From Mucilaginibacter aurantiaciroseus (GTDB taxonomy: Bacteria; Bacteroidota; Bacteroidia; Sphingobacteriales; Sphingobacteriaceae): 64,000 bases of DNA. The translations under genes and the position numbers were made by a program. Location: assembly GCF_024055595.1 (NCBI RefSeq), contig NZ_JAMXOF010000001.1, positions 496,001-560,000 of the forward strand, written 5' to 3'. Of the stretch, positions 34,322-42,686 are shown piece after piece. The notes under the pieces were generated by a model. That model was not told where the DNA came from. It saw only the letters and a program-made list of their open reading frames with translations, and did no database searches. Every line of letters begins with the position of its first letter. Positions within the stretch are counted from its first letter, which is position 1.

Positions 34322-36109
34322 TTAGGCTTGCTCCTCTTCCTCGAGCAGTTGTTTTTCGTATAACTCAAAGTATGGGCCTTTAAGTTCCATTAGCTGGCTA
34401 TGTGTGCCTTGCTCTACAATTTCACCATTATCAAGCACTAAAATATTGTCGGCATTTTTAATGGTAGAGATGCGGTGCGATATGATTACACTGGTTTTGC
34501 CCTGCATAATACGTCCAAGGTTGTTTAATATTTCTTCCTCGGTACGGGTATCTACTGCCGATAAGCAATCATCAAATATCAATATCTGCGGGTGTTTTAC
34601 AATGGCCCGGGCTATGCTTACACGCTGTTTTTGCCCGCCTGATAAGGTAACGCCACGCTCACCGATCAAGGTCTCAAACCCTTTCTCCAACTCCATAATG
34701 TTGTTATAAACGGCAGCATCTTTGGCGGCTTGCTCTATACGGGGCATATCCAGTACATCGGCGCTAAAGGCAATGTTATGGGAGATGATATCCGAGAACA
34801 GGAAAACCTCTTGTGGTACAAAGCCAATTTGCGAGCGGTAATTGTCCAGGTTGAGTTTGGTGAGCGGTCTATCGTCAATTAAGATCTCGCCGCCGGTGGT
34901 ATCATACATTCGCATTGCCAAGTTGGCAATGGTGGATTTACCCGACCCTGTACGACCAATTATCGCCACCATTTCGCCCGGATTAGCCGTAAAAGAAACA
35001 TTTTTCAGGGCGGTTATGCCAGTGTCCGGATAATTGAAAGAAACGTTCCTGAATTCTATTTTTCCGGCAAGTTTATGGTCGACAGCCTTTGGTGAAATGA
35101 TCTCCGGCTCTTCGTGCAAAAACTCGTTGATCCGTTTTTGGGAAGCCGCCGCACGCTGGATCAGTGAGGTAACCCATCCTAAGGATATCACCGGGAAGGC
35201 CAGCATATTCAGGTACACAATAAACTCGACGATGTTACCGGGGGTGATGTTGCCTTTCATTACCTCAACACCACCGATGTACATGGTGATCACATTACTC
35301 AAACCGATCAGCAACAGCATCGACGGAAAAAACATAGCCTGCACCTTAGCCATGGCCATGCTTTGGGTTTTGTAATCTTCACTTTCGGCAGCAAACTTTT
35401 CGCGTACAAAGCTTTCGCGCACGTATGACTTGATGACACGGATGCCCGAAAAGTTCTCTTGTACAAAGCTGGATAGAGAAGACAAGCGCTGCTGGATCTT
35501 CTCGCTGCGATATTCGATAACCGTATTTACATAAAATATGATCACCGCCAAGATGGGCAATGGCAGTACCGAAAAAACGGCCAGCCTTACATTTACCGTA
35601 AGCATGGCATATATTACCAGTATAAATAATACAATGGTATTAATGGTGTACATGATGCCCGGGCCAAGGTACATGCGCACACGGCTTACATCCTCAGTAA
35701 CGCGGTTCATCAAATCGCCGGTGTTGTGGCGGCGGTAAAAGGCAAGGGATAAAAGCTGGTAATGGGCATAGATCTCGTTCTTCAAGTCATACTCGATATG
35801 CCGCGACATCAGGATAATGGTCTGCCGCATAAAAAACAGGAACAATCCCCTGAGCAATGCCAGCACCAACACCAATAGGCCAAACAGCAACAAACTCGAA
35901 CCGAAAATATCGTAAATAACCGTTTGCCTGTTAAAACCATCAAATAATTGGTAAACGCCGATATTCTCTGTAACCAGGTCAAAAGCTATGCGGATAACCT
36001 GTGCCGGCAGCACACCAAATATGTTCGATATAATCACAAACAGTATACCCGGCACCAGGCGCCAGCGGTATTTATAAAAGAATTTATTGAGGTATGCGAG
36101 GTCTTTCAT
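34322..36109 (-). CDS. ABC exporter, fused membrane and ATPase domains
   Basis: A 595-residue half-transporter of the ABCB/MsbA type that works as a homo- or heterodimer in the inner membrane. Six transmembrane helices occupy about residues 15-310. The ATPase domain follows with Walker A IIGRTGSGKST, the signature LSGGQKQR, Walker B ILIFDDCLSAVD and the H-loop IISHRIST. The Walker B Glu position holds Cys (DDC rather than DE), so ATP hydrolysis may be slow or shared with a partner. The substrate cannot be predicted. No partner gene is adjacent. Confidence 0.93.
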   Translation of the reverse strand: MKDLAYLNKFFYKYRWRLVPGILFVIISNIFGVLPAQVIRIAFDLVTENIGVYQLFDGFNRQTVIYDIFGSSLLLFGLLVLVLALLRGLFLFFMRQTIILMSRHIEYDLKNEIYAHYQLLSLAFYRRHNTGDLMNRVTEDVSRVRMYLGPGIMYTINTIVLFILVIYAMLTVNVRLAVFSVLPLPILAVIIFYVNTVIEYRSEKIQQRLSSLSSFVQENFSGIRVIKSYVRESFVREKFAAESEDYKTQSMAMAKVQAMFFPSMLLLIGLSNVITMYIGGVEVMKGNITPGNIVEFIVYLNMLAFPVISLGWVTSLIQRAAASQKRINEFLHEEPEIISPKAVDHKLAGKIEFRNVSFNYPDTGITALKNVSFTANPGEMVAIIGRTGSGKSTIANLAMRMYDTTGGEILIDDRPLTKLNLDNYRSQIGFVPQEVFLFSDIISHNIAFSADVLDMPRIEQAAKDAAVYNNIMELEKGFETLIGERGVTLSGGQKQRVSIARAIVKHPQILIFDDCLSAVDTRTEEEILNNLGRIMQGKTSVIISHRISTIKNADNILVLDNGEIVEQGTHSQLMELKGPYFELYEKQLLEEEEQA

Positions 36110-36118
36110 TTATTAGCA

Positions 36119-36262
36119 GTCCGAAAAGTCAGTAAAGTCCGCAAGACCGGAAGATGCTGCCTTGTGTTTCAAAAGTACATGTTTAATAGTAACTCTTAAG
36201 TAAAAAGTAGCTGTAATGTTCTTCTTTCAGACTTTCCGGCTATCGACTTTCCCGACTTTAAC
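36119..36262. repeat. Word-run inverted repeat between the ABC exporter and the leucine dehydrogenase homologue
   Basis: The left arm has GTCCGAAAAGTCAGTAAAGT and AAGACCGGAAG; the right arm has CAGACTTTCCGGC and GACTTTCCCGACTTT. The arms are imperfect reverse complements built of AAAGTC-like words with a period of about 8. It lies in a divergent intergenic region and overlaps the promoter side of the downstream gene. Confidence 0.45.
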
Positions 36263-36293
36263 TTTGCCACGCAAAAAAAAACCTCTACTTTTG
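36263..36293 (+). promoter_or_regulatory. Bacteroidota-type promoter of the leucine dehydrogenase homologue
   Basis: TTTG at 36263-36266 and TACTTTTG at 36286-36293 match the -33 and -7 boxes with the canonical 19-nt spacing. The ATG is 39 bases further on. This is the best promoter match in the window. Confidence 0.6.
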
Positions 36294-36331
36294 CCGAACG
36301 ATAATTAATATACATTTGCCGCGTCCATAAA

Positions 36332-37417
36332 ATGTTTGTTCAACAACCCACCGATAGTATATTTAATCAGCTCGATGCCTTTGGACACAAAAAAGTTGTG
36401 TATTGCAGCGACCCGGATACCGGTTTAAGGGCGATCATTGCGATACATGATACCACACTTGGCCCTGCTTTTGGCAGTACCCGTATGTGGGCATACAAAA
36501 CCGAGGCAGATGCTTTGAATGATGTTTTGCGCCTTTCAAAAAGTATGACTTACAAGTGTGCTATTGCCGGCTTAAATATGGGCGGTGGCTATTCGGTTAT
36601 CATCGGCGATTCGCACAAGGATAAGAACGAGGCGCTGATGCGTAAGTTTGGCCGCTTTATCAAAAACCTTAATGGGGAGTTTATTACATCTGAAGATGTG
36701 GGTACCAACCCGCGCGATATGGAGTACATCCGTATGGAAACGCAGCACGTTACCGGCATCCCCGAAAGCTTAGGCGGTAGTGGCGACCCATCGCCAATTG
36801 CAGCTAAAGGTGTTTACATGGGTATTAAAGCCTGTGTAAAAGAACTGTTTGGCAGCGATAGCCTTACAGGCAAAGCGGTAATTGTACAAGGCATTGGCCA
36901 TGTTGGCGAAAACCTGGTGAAGTTACTGCGCGACGAGAACGCCAAGGTTTACATTAGCGATATTAACGACGAACGCACCCGCCAGGTATCTAAAAAATAT
37001 GGTGCCGAAGCAGTATCCAATAATTCGATATTTGATATCGACGCGGATATTTATTCGCCCTGCGCATTAGGCGCTACTATCAATACCGAAACCATCGCCA
37101 AGATAAAATGCGGCATTATAGCCGGATCGGCCAATAATCAATTACAGGACGAGCATGAGCACGGGCAGATGTTGCTGGAGAAAGGCATTCTGTTTGCGCC
37201 CGACTATGTTATAAACGCGGGCGGTATTATTAACTGCTACTCGGAACTGATGGGTTTTAGTAAAAAACGCACCCTTCAGCTTACCGAAAATATTTACGAG
37301 GCAACCCGTAATGTTTTGAAACTTTCTAAGTTGGAAAATATTTCTACTACTAACGCGGCAAATAAAATTGCCGAAAAGCGTATTGCTGATATTAAAAAAG
37401 TAAAATCAACCTATTAA
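36332..37417 (+). CDS. Leu/Glu/Phe/Val dehydrogenase homologue lacking the catalytic lysine
   Basis: A 361-residue member of the amino-acid dehydrogenase superfamily, closest in pattern to leucine dehydrogenase (about 365). The substrate-carboxylate Lys is present in SMTYKCAIAGLNMGGG (Lys75). The next lysine of the family motif GGGK, which is the catalytic base (Lys80 in Bacillus enzymes), is Tyr87 here (GGGYSVIIGD). The NAD site GIGHVGENL and the DVGTNPRDM and PCALGATIN stretches are kept. It may be catalytically altered or a lineage-specific variant. The gene precedes nusB by 42 bases. Confidence 0.88.
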   Translation: MFVQQPTDSIFNQLDAFGHKKVVYCSDPDTGLRAIIAIHDTTLGPAFGSTRMWAYKTEADALNDVLRLSKSMTYKCAIAGLNMGGGYSVIIGDSHKDKNEALMRKFGRFIKNLNGEFITSEDVGTNPRDMEYIRMETQHVTGIPESLGGSGDPSPIAAKGVYMGIKACVKELFGSDSLTGKAVIVQGIGHVGENLVKLLRDENAKVYISDINDERTRQVSKKYGAEAVSNNSIFDIDADIYSPCALGATINTETIAKIKCGIIAGSANNQLQDEHEHGQMLLEKGILFAPDYVINAGGIINCYSELMGFSKKRTLQLTENIYEATRNVLKLSKLENISTTNAANKIAEKRIADIKKVKSTY

Positions 37418-37459
37418 AATTTATCATCAGCCCATTGCGGGCATAATCGTTCTTACAAC

Positions 37460-38407
37460 ATGTTAAACAGAAGGCACCTTAGGGTAAAAGTGTTACAGTC
37501 GCTGTACGCGTTCCACCAATCGGATACAAGAGATATTAAAGCGCACGAGAAAAACCTACTCAGCAGTATCGATCAGGTTTTTGAAATGTATATCTGGATG
37601 CTATCGCTCATAAGCGAAGTTATTGATTACAGCGAAACCGATGCGGCCGAGAGGGCCAACAAACATTTGCCAACGGCCGATGACCTTAACGCCAGTGTTA
37701 AGATCATGAGCAACCGTTTCCTGGTATCGTTAAAAGATAACCGCGATTACCTTATCGCGCTTAAAAAGTATAAAGTTGAATGGTCGTTTGATCCTGAACT
37801 TGCAAAATCACTTTTCACCGCGCTGAAAAATTCAACCGAGTATGCGGAATACATCGCAAAAACGGACGATACCCTGCAGACGGATAAAGACATTATTAAG
37901 TTCATCTTTAAAAAAGTAATCCTTAAATCGACATTAGCTGAGCAGGTTTTTGAGGATAAATTTATATACTGGCCGGTTGATCGCGAGGTGCTTCAGGCTT
38001 TGATCGCAAAAACATTCAAAAACTTTTCATCAGATAATTACGCCGAAAACAAGCTTGCCGACATTAGCGGTAACTGGGTTGAGGACAGGGAGTTTGTGGT
38101 GAACCTGTTTGAGCAAAGCATCCGCCATGATGTAGCTTACCAGGAGCTAATAGCACAAAAGACCCTGAACTGGGAGCCTGACCGTATCGCGATGATGGAT
38201 ACGCTACTAATGAAGATGGCTATTGCCGAGTTTATTAACTTTACATCCATCCCGGTTAAGGTTACCATTAACGAGTACCTGGAGATCTCGAAGGAGTTTA
38301 GTACACCTAAGAGTAATTCGTTTATAAACGGTATATTAGACAAGATTTTGTTTGAGCTAAAAGAGCAGAACAAAATAAAGAAAATAGGCAGGGGATTGAT
38401 TGAGTAG
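37460..38407 (+). CDS. nusB: Transcription antitermination factor NusB, long form
   Basis: A 315-residue NusB, twice the length of E. coli NusB. The N-terminal RRHLRVKVLQSLYAF matches the family start, and the true NusB fold is completed by the C-terminal 130 residues: DRIAMMDTLLMKMAIAEFIN, PVKVTINEYLEISKEFSTPKS and FINGILDKI. The long insert (about 60-190) is usual in Bacteroidota. It works with NusA, NusE and NusG on rRNA transcription. Neighbours DUF1573, yajC, ybbR and coaE are the conserved Bacteroidota cluster. Confidence 0.94.
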   Translation: MLNRRHLRVKVLQSLYAFHQSDTRDIKAHEKNLLSSIDQVFEMYIWMLSLISEVIDYSETDAAERANKHLPTADDLNASVKIMSNRFLVSLKDNRDYLIALKKYKVEWSFDPELAKSLFTALKNSTEYAEYIAKTDDTLQTDKDIIKFIFKKVILKSTLAEQVFEDKFIYWPVDREVLQALIAKTFKNFSSDNYAENKLADISGNWVEDREFVVNLFEQSIRHDVAYQELIAQKTLNWEPDRIAMMDTLLMKMAIAEFINFTSIPVKVTINEYLEISKEFSTPKSNSFINGILDKILFELKEQNKIKKIGRGLIE

Positions 38408-38490
38408 TGTTGGCGAATTCCTATTGCTATTATAAGAAAAATATTTGATAATCCCGTTAGCTATCGGTTAATAAATTAAAATAAACCCAA

Positions 38491-38934
38491 ATGAAAAAGC
38501 TGTTTTTATGTGCAATTGTTGCAGGCATGCTGTTTACAGCCTGTAACCAAACCGGCCAAAATGCAAGCGCGGCTGTTGCTGATAATGGTAATACAAGCGC
38601 AACCAACGCGCCTGTTATGAAGTTTGAAAAAGAAACTCACGACTTTGGCAAAATTGCCGAAGGTGCAAAGGTTACTTATGAATTTAAGTTCACTAATACC
38701 GGTAAATCGCCTTTAATTATTAAAGATGCCGTGGCAACCTGTGGCTGTACCAAGCCCGAGTGGCCTGTTACCCCAATACAACCGGGTGCAGATGGTGCTA
38801 TAACAGTAACTTTTAACAGCGCCCACAAAATGGGTTTGCAGGATAAACAAATTACCATTACATCCAATACCAACCCTGCGCAAAGCATGGTACATTTAAT
38901 TGGCGAAGTAACCACACCAACAACTACTAAATAA
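38491..38934 (+). CDS. DUF1573 lipoprotein
   Basis: A 147-residue lipoprotein: lipobox FTAC (Cys18), an Ala/Asn/Thr linker, then one DUF1573 immunoglobulin-like domain. Signature stretches are FEKETHDFGKIAEGAKVTYEF, FTNTGKSPLIIKDAVATCGCT and ITITSNTNPA. The CGCT cysteines are typical. The role in the envelope is unknown. It is 14 bases upstream of yajC and is part of the nusB-coaE run. Confidence 0.92.
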   Translation: MKKLFLCAIVAGMLFTACNQTGQNASAAVADNGNTSATNAPVMKFEKETHDFGKIAEGAKVTYEFKFTNTGKSPLIIKDAVATCGCTKPEWPVTPIQPGADGAITVTFNSAHKMGLQDKQITITSNTNPAQSMVHLIGEVTTPTTTK

Positions 38935-38947
38935 TTTAAATATACAG

Positions 38948-39268
38948 ATGATAAATACAGTTTTATTACAAGCCGGCGGAGGCTTAGGTTTACCACAATT
39001 ACTTATGTTTGGCGCAATTGCCGTGGTGTTTTACTTTTTCATGATCCGCCCCCAAATGAAGAAACAAAAAGACCAGAAGAAATACGTTGACGAGCTTAAA
39101 AAAGGCGATAAAATTGTAACCACTGCCGGTATCCACGGTAAAATTTACGAAGTTGCCGATACTACTTTCCTTGTCGAAACAGAAGGCGGAGGCCGCATCC
39201 GTTTCGATAAATCTGCCGTATCGTTAGATGCTTCAAAAGCATTGAATACGCCGGTTGTTACTAAATAA
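38948..39268 (+). CDS. yajC: Sec translocon accessory protein YajC
   Basis: A 106-residue YajC with an N-terminal membrane helix (about residues 14-37, ending FFMIRPQMKKQK) and the cytoplasmic segment DELKKGDKIVTTAGIHGKIYEV. It joins SecDF next to SecYEG. The secDF fusion gene is at 52.9 kb on the other strand. It is cotranscribed with DUF1573. Confidence 0.95.
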   Translation: MINTVLLQAGGGLGLPQLLMFGAIAVVFYFFMIRPQMKKQKDQKKYVDELKKGDKIVTTAGIHGKIYEVADTTFLVETEGGGRIRFDKSAVSLDASKALNTPVVTK

Positions 39269-39271
39269 GGT

Positions 39272-39395
39272 TTAAAGGATAAAGGTAAAAGGCGAAGGGT
39301 ATTGGCACAGGTTTATAGCTTGCCATATCTTTCGCCTTTTCGCTTTAAAAACTTTTGCTTTACCTTTAACCTTTCGCCCTTGACCCTTTACCTCA
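39272..39395. repeat. Word-run inverted repeat in the yajC-ybbR gap
   Basis: The left arm is a run of AAAGGTAAAAGGCGAAGG-type words. The right arm is a run of CTTTACCTTTAACCTTTCGCC-type words. The period is about 7-8 bases and the arms are complementary. It fills most of the 133-bp gap, so the resulting RNA stem would be formed inside the operon transcript. Confidence 0.5.
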
Positions 39396-39401
39396 AGAAA
39401 A

Positions 39402-40349
39402 ATGGCAATAATTAAATTATCTGCAATTGAGCGCCGGCGGTTATCAGCCTTTGTAACCTGCTTTGTAATTGCCATAGTTGCATGGATTTTTACCACGTTG
39501 TCCAATCCCTACAAATTCAGTATAAAACAGGTAATCGTATTTAAGAACGCTCCTCAGAAACGCGCTTTTCATCCATTACAGCCAGATACGGTTAATGCCA
39601 CGGTACAGGGTACAGGCTGGCAAATGCTGATGTTCAGAATGAGTGACGAGAAGAAGGTAGTTACGGTCGACCTTCATACTATCGACCCCAAAAATTACGT
39701 GGTACTTAGTTCGCAGCTAAAGCAAATTAATGCCAATAAGGATATGGAGCACGAGATCATCGCTATAACTCCCGATACCTTGTTTTTTGATTTTAGCAGC
39801 CGTACGGTAAAACGTGTACCTGTCGAATTGGTACAGGCAGTTAACTATCAAAAGCAGTTTGCACAATCAGATAACATCAACATAAAACCCCGTTATGTGA
39901 CCATTAGCGGCCCGGCCGAGATTTTAAAGAAGATAACTTCGTGGAAGACAGACACCATTAAAATTAATAATGCGAACGAGGATTATTACGGCCGCATAAA
40001 GGTTCAGGGCGTTAGGGAGGGTAACCTCAGCGTACTGCCTAAAACGGTTATGGTGAACATTCCTATTGATGAATACACCGAGAAAACGATAGAAGTGCCC
40101 GTAAAGCTGGTGAACAACCATAATTATTACGATGTGAAGATATTCCCACAAAAGGTTAAGGTAACGTTCACCACATCGTTAACCCGTTACCCGGATTTGA
40201 GCGAAGATGATTTTGAAGCCGTTGCCGACCTGGAACTATGGCGGCATAATGGCTATAGTGTATTACCGATAAAAGTAACGCGCATGCCATCGTACAGTAA
40301 AGTGGTAAAAATAGTGCCGCAGAATATTGATTTTATCATTAAAAAATAA
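39402..40349 (+). CDS. YbbR-like domain membrane protein
   Basis: A 315-residue protein with one N-terminal transmembrane helix (about 16-34) and an external part with two to three YbbR-like beta repeats, for example PDTVNATVQGTGW, VTISGPAEILKKITSW and VNIPIDEYTEKTIEVPVKL. In Firmicutes YbbR (CdaR) regulates the diadenylate cyclase; here no cdaA gene is adjacent and the role is unknown. Its stop overlaps the coaE start by one base (TAATG), implying coupling. Confidence 0.85.
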   Translation: MAIIKLSAIERRRLSAFVTCFVIAIVAWIFTTLSNPYKFSIKQVIVFKNAPQKRAFHPLQPDTVNATVQGTGWQMLMFRMSDEKKVVTVDLHTIDPKNYVVLSSQLKQINANKDMEHEIIAITPDTLFFDFSSRTVKRVPVELVQAVNYQKQFAQSDNINIKPRYVTISGPAEILKKITSWKTDTIKINNANEDYYGRIKVQGVREGNLSVLPKTVMVNIPIDEYTEKTIEVPVKLVNNHNYYDVKIFPQKVKVTFTTSLTRYPDLSEDDFEAVADLELWRHNGYSVLPIKVTRMPSYSKVVKIVPQNIDFIIKK

Positions 40350-40951
40350 TGTTTAAAGTAGGCATCACCGGTAATATAGGCAGCGGCAAAACCACCGTTT
40401 GCAAGATATTTGAGGTATTGGGTATCCCGGTTTTTTATGCTGATGATGCCGCCAAAGATGTGATGGTAACCGATGCCGAACTGATTGCCTGTATTAAACA
40501 AACCTTTGGCAAAGAAGCCTATTTTGAGGATGGCACGCTCAACCGCAAGCACATTGCAGGTATTGTGTTTAACGATAAAGAGCAGCTTGCCAAACTGAAT
40601 GCACTGGTTCATCCGGCTGTTTTTCGTGCTTTTGATAAATGGGTGCTCAACCAAAAAGAGGTGCCTTACGTACTAAAGGAAGCCGCTATATTATTCGAGA
40701 GTGGCTCCTATAAAAAATGCGACAGGGCTATAATGGTTACCGCACCATTAAACCTCCGCATAAAACGAGTTACCCAGCGCGACGGCATTACCGCCGATGA
40801 AGTAAAGGCCCGGAACGACCGCCAGTTTACCGAAGAAAAAAAACTGGCCCTGGCCAACGATGTAATTAAAAATGATGATACGCAGCTCGTTATCCCGCAG
40901 GTATTAAAACTGCACCAGCTGTATCTATCCATCGCCCAAAAAAATTCATGA
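40349..40951 (+). CDS. coaE: Dephospho-CoA kinase
   Basis: A 200-residue CoaE that catalyses the last step of CoA synthesis, phosphorylating the 3'-hydroxyl of dephospho-CoA. The P-loop is GITGNIGSGKTTV, the substrate motif VFYADDAAK, and the lid region LRIKRVTQRDGIT. Length is typical. The start shares one base with the ybbR stop and the end overlaps the next gene by four bases (ATGA). Confidence 0.96.
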   Translation: MFKVGITGNIGSGKTTVCKIFEVLGIPVFYADDAAKDVMVTDAELIACIKQTFGKEAYFEDGTLNRKHIAGIVFNDKEQLAKLNALVHPAVFRAFDKWVLNQKEVPYVLKEAAILFESGSYKKCDRAIMVTAPLNLRIKRVTQRDGITADEVKARNDRQFTEEKKLALANDVIKNDDTQLVIPQVLKLHQLYLSIAQKNS

Positions 40952-41886
40952 TATTAGACGATTTTATTGCCTTTAATGCCAATGGCCTGTACTGCCGTTA
41001 CGCCGATTTTTACCTTGATCCGCAATTGCCGGTTACCAACGCCGTAATAAGCCACGCCCACGCCGATCATGCCAAAAGCGGTAACGCCAATGTTTATACC
41101 ACCGCTGCTACTTATGCCTTTATGCAACTGCGCTACGGCAAAGGCGCGGCTAAAACAAGCCATATAATGGCCTACAGCGCGCCATTTACTATTGGCGAGG
41201 TACAGGTCACCTTTATACCCGCGGGGCATATGCCGGGTTCCGCACAGGTGCTGATGGACTATCAGGGCACACGTTACCTGTATACCGGTGATTATAAACT
41301 ACAGCCCGATACCACCTGCGAACCCTTTGAGTTTGTAAAGGCCGACGTGCTGATAACCGAAAGTACCTTTGCAGACCCCAACACCGGGCACCCCGATCCG
41401 GTAGAGGAGATCAAGAAGCTGAACGACATTAAAATAAACATCTTGCTGGGCGCTTACAGCCTGGGTAAAAGCCAGCGGTTGATCAGGATGATAAATGATT
41501 ACGCGCCGCAGAAAAAGGTGCTGGTACACCACCGCATTATGCCTATCAATGCCATCTATCAAAAGTTAGGTTACGAGTTAGGCAAAAATCAGATCTATGG
41601 CCGCAAACTCATGAAAACGCAGGAGGAGTGGATATACATCGTTCCGCCGTTTACATTTGAGAGTTATATAAGGGCTACGGGGGTGAAGCGCTTGTTTGCA
41701 TCGGGTTGGAAAAACCTGCAGGTGAACAACCAGGATACCCTGTATATATCTGACCATGCCGATTGGAACGACATTATCAAAACTATCGAACAAACTGAAC
41801 CACAACAGATCTGGACGCTGCATGGCGATGGCACACATTTAAAAAATTACTTTAATAACAATATTTTTGTGAAATTGCTGAGCTGA
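40948..41886 (+). CDS. Metallo-beta-lactamase-fold nuclease (exonuclease-like)
   Basis: A 312-residue MBL-fold protein with the metal-binding motifs HAHADH (about residues 33-38), AGHMPGSAQV (about 93-102) and YTGDYK. The C-terminal part has beta-CASP-like elements (LLGAYSLGKSQRLI, TLYISDHADWNDI), as in ligase-associated or mRNA 3'-end-processing-type exonucleases. The substrate is nucleic acid by family. It overlaps coaE by four bases and the next small gene by one base. Confidence 0.85.
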   Translation: MILDDFIAFNANGLYCRYADFYLDPQLPVTNAVISHAHADHAKSGNANVYTTAATYAFMQLRYGKGAAKTSHIMAYSAPFTIGEVQVTFIPAGHMPGSAQVLMDYQGTRYLYTGDYKLQPDTTCEPFEFVKADVLITESTFADPNTGHPDPVEEIKKLNDIKINILLGAYSLGKSQRLIRMINDYAPQKKVLVHHRIMPINAIYQKLGYELGKNQIYGRKLMKTQEEWIYIVPPFTFESYIRATGVKRLFASGWKNLQVNNQDTLYISDHADWNDIIKTIEQTEPQQIWTLHGDGTHLKNYFNNNIFVKLLS

Positions 41887-42047
41887 TGCTGCAGGAGAAT
41901 GTAGATTATTATATTAATGAGGATGGTAACTTCGTTTTTACAAAAGAATACCATTTAAAGCGTGGTTATTGCTGTAAGAACCAATGCCTGCACTGCCCGT
42001 GGAATTACCGGGGCGAGGATAAAACTGAACAGAAAAGAAAAAAATAA
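41886..42047 (+). CDS. DUF5522 family micro-protein
   Basis: A 53-residue protein starting on the last base of the previous stop (TGATG). It has NFVFTKEYHLKRGYCC followed by CLHCPWNYRG, the four-cysteine pattern GYCC-x3-C-x2-CPW of the DUF5522 family, which suggests a small metal-binding knuckle. The tail is Lys-rich. Homologues of similar size are common in Bacteroidota and their function is unknown. It is the last member of the overlapping ybbR-coaE-MBL chain. Confidence 0.8.
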   Translation: MLQENVDYYINEDGNFVFTKEYHLKRGYCCKNQCLHCPWNYRGEDKTEQKRKK

Positions 42048-42053
42048 ATAGGT

Positions 42054-42061
42054 TATATTTG
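42054..42061 (+). promoter_or_regulatory. Candidate -7 box for the MarR gene
   Basis: TATATTTG matches TAnnTTTG. The ATG of the MarR-family gene lies 15 bases downstream, giving a very short leader, which is common in this group. Confidence 0.4.
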
Positions 42062-42076
42062 CCGAATAGTTAAATT

Positions 42077-42526
42077 ATGGGAATAGAGGAAGATATAAAA
42101 AGCACGAATTTTGAGGATAATTACCACAAAGCGGTAATTAACATTAATTATACGTACGGTTGGATCAACAACTACATGCGCCCGGAATTTGAGCGTTATA
42201 AACTTACCCAACAACAATTTAATATCCTGCGCATACTACGTGGCCAGTACCCAAAACCTGCCACCGTAAATTTGTTAAAGGATAGGATGATAGACAAGAT
42301 GTCGGATGCATCGCGTATAGTAGACCGCCTGGTTCAAAAAGGCCTGGTATCGCGCTGTACAAACTCCCGCGACCGCCGCGCCGTGGATATCCGCATTAGC
42401 GGCGAAGGTTTAGAGATCCTTAAAAAAACGGATGCCAGCTTTAAAATCAAAGACCTGTTTAAACAAAATCTCAGCGAAGAAGAAGCAGGACAATTGAGCG
42501 ATCTGCTGGATAAGATGAGGGGATAA
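42077..42526 (+). CDS. MarR-family transcriptional regulator
   Basis: A 149-residue winged-helix regulator. The recognition region is LTQQQFNILRILRGQYPKPA, then MIDKMSDASRIVDRLVQKGLV and the wing RCTNSRDRRAVDIRISGEG. The C-terminal dimerisation helices end in LSDLLDKMRG. The ligand is unknown. It stands alone, with a terminator 41 bases after its stop. Confidence 0.92.
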   Translation: MGIEEDIKSTNFEDNYHKAVININYTYGWINNYMRPEFERYKLTQQQFNILRILRGQYPKPATVNLLKDRMIDKMSDASRIVDRLVQKGLVSRCTNSRDRRAVDIRISGEGLEILKKTDASFKIKDLFKQNLSEEEAGQLSDLLDKMRG

Positions 42527-42566
42527 TTTAAGAGAGTCAGGGTTTTTAGAATCAGGAAAATATACC

Positions 42567-42585
42567 AGGCGCTTAGTAGGCGCCT
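42567..42585 (+). terminator. Intrinsic terminator after the MarR gene
   Basis: A 6-bp GC-rich stem (AGGCGC with GCGCCT) with a 7-nt loop and TTTTTG directly after. Confidence 0.75.
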
Positions 42586-42600
42586 TTTTGTTTGCGAATC

Positions 42601-42664
42601 CTTGTCAGTCTGAGTTTGTCGGAGACTTATGCGAGCCACAAATGGTTCGAGGTGTTCACCATGA
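42601..42664. repeat. Degenerate dispersed inverted repeat
   Basis: TGTCAGTCTGAGTTTGTCGG on the left and GGTTCGAGGTGTTCACCATG on the right are degenerate forms of an intergenic repeat frequent in Bacteroidota (arms containing GAGCTTGTCGAA). It sits in the convergent gap between the MarR and PAP2 genes. Confidence 0.45.
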
Positions 42665-42686
42665 TATTTATAGTTTTGAACGATTT

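Noticed and set aside
39272..39505. Minus-strand frame over the yajC-ybbR gap
   Set aside because: It is created by the AAAGG/CCTTT word runs; lysine-rich low complexity with no family.
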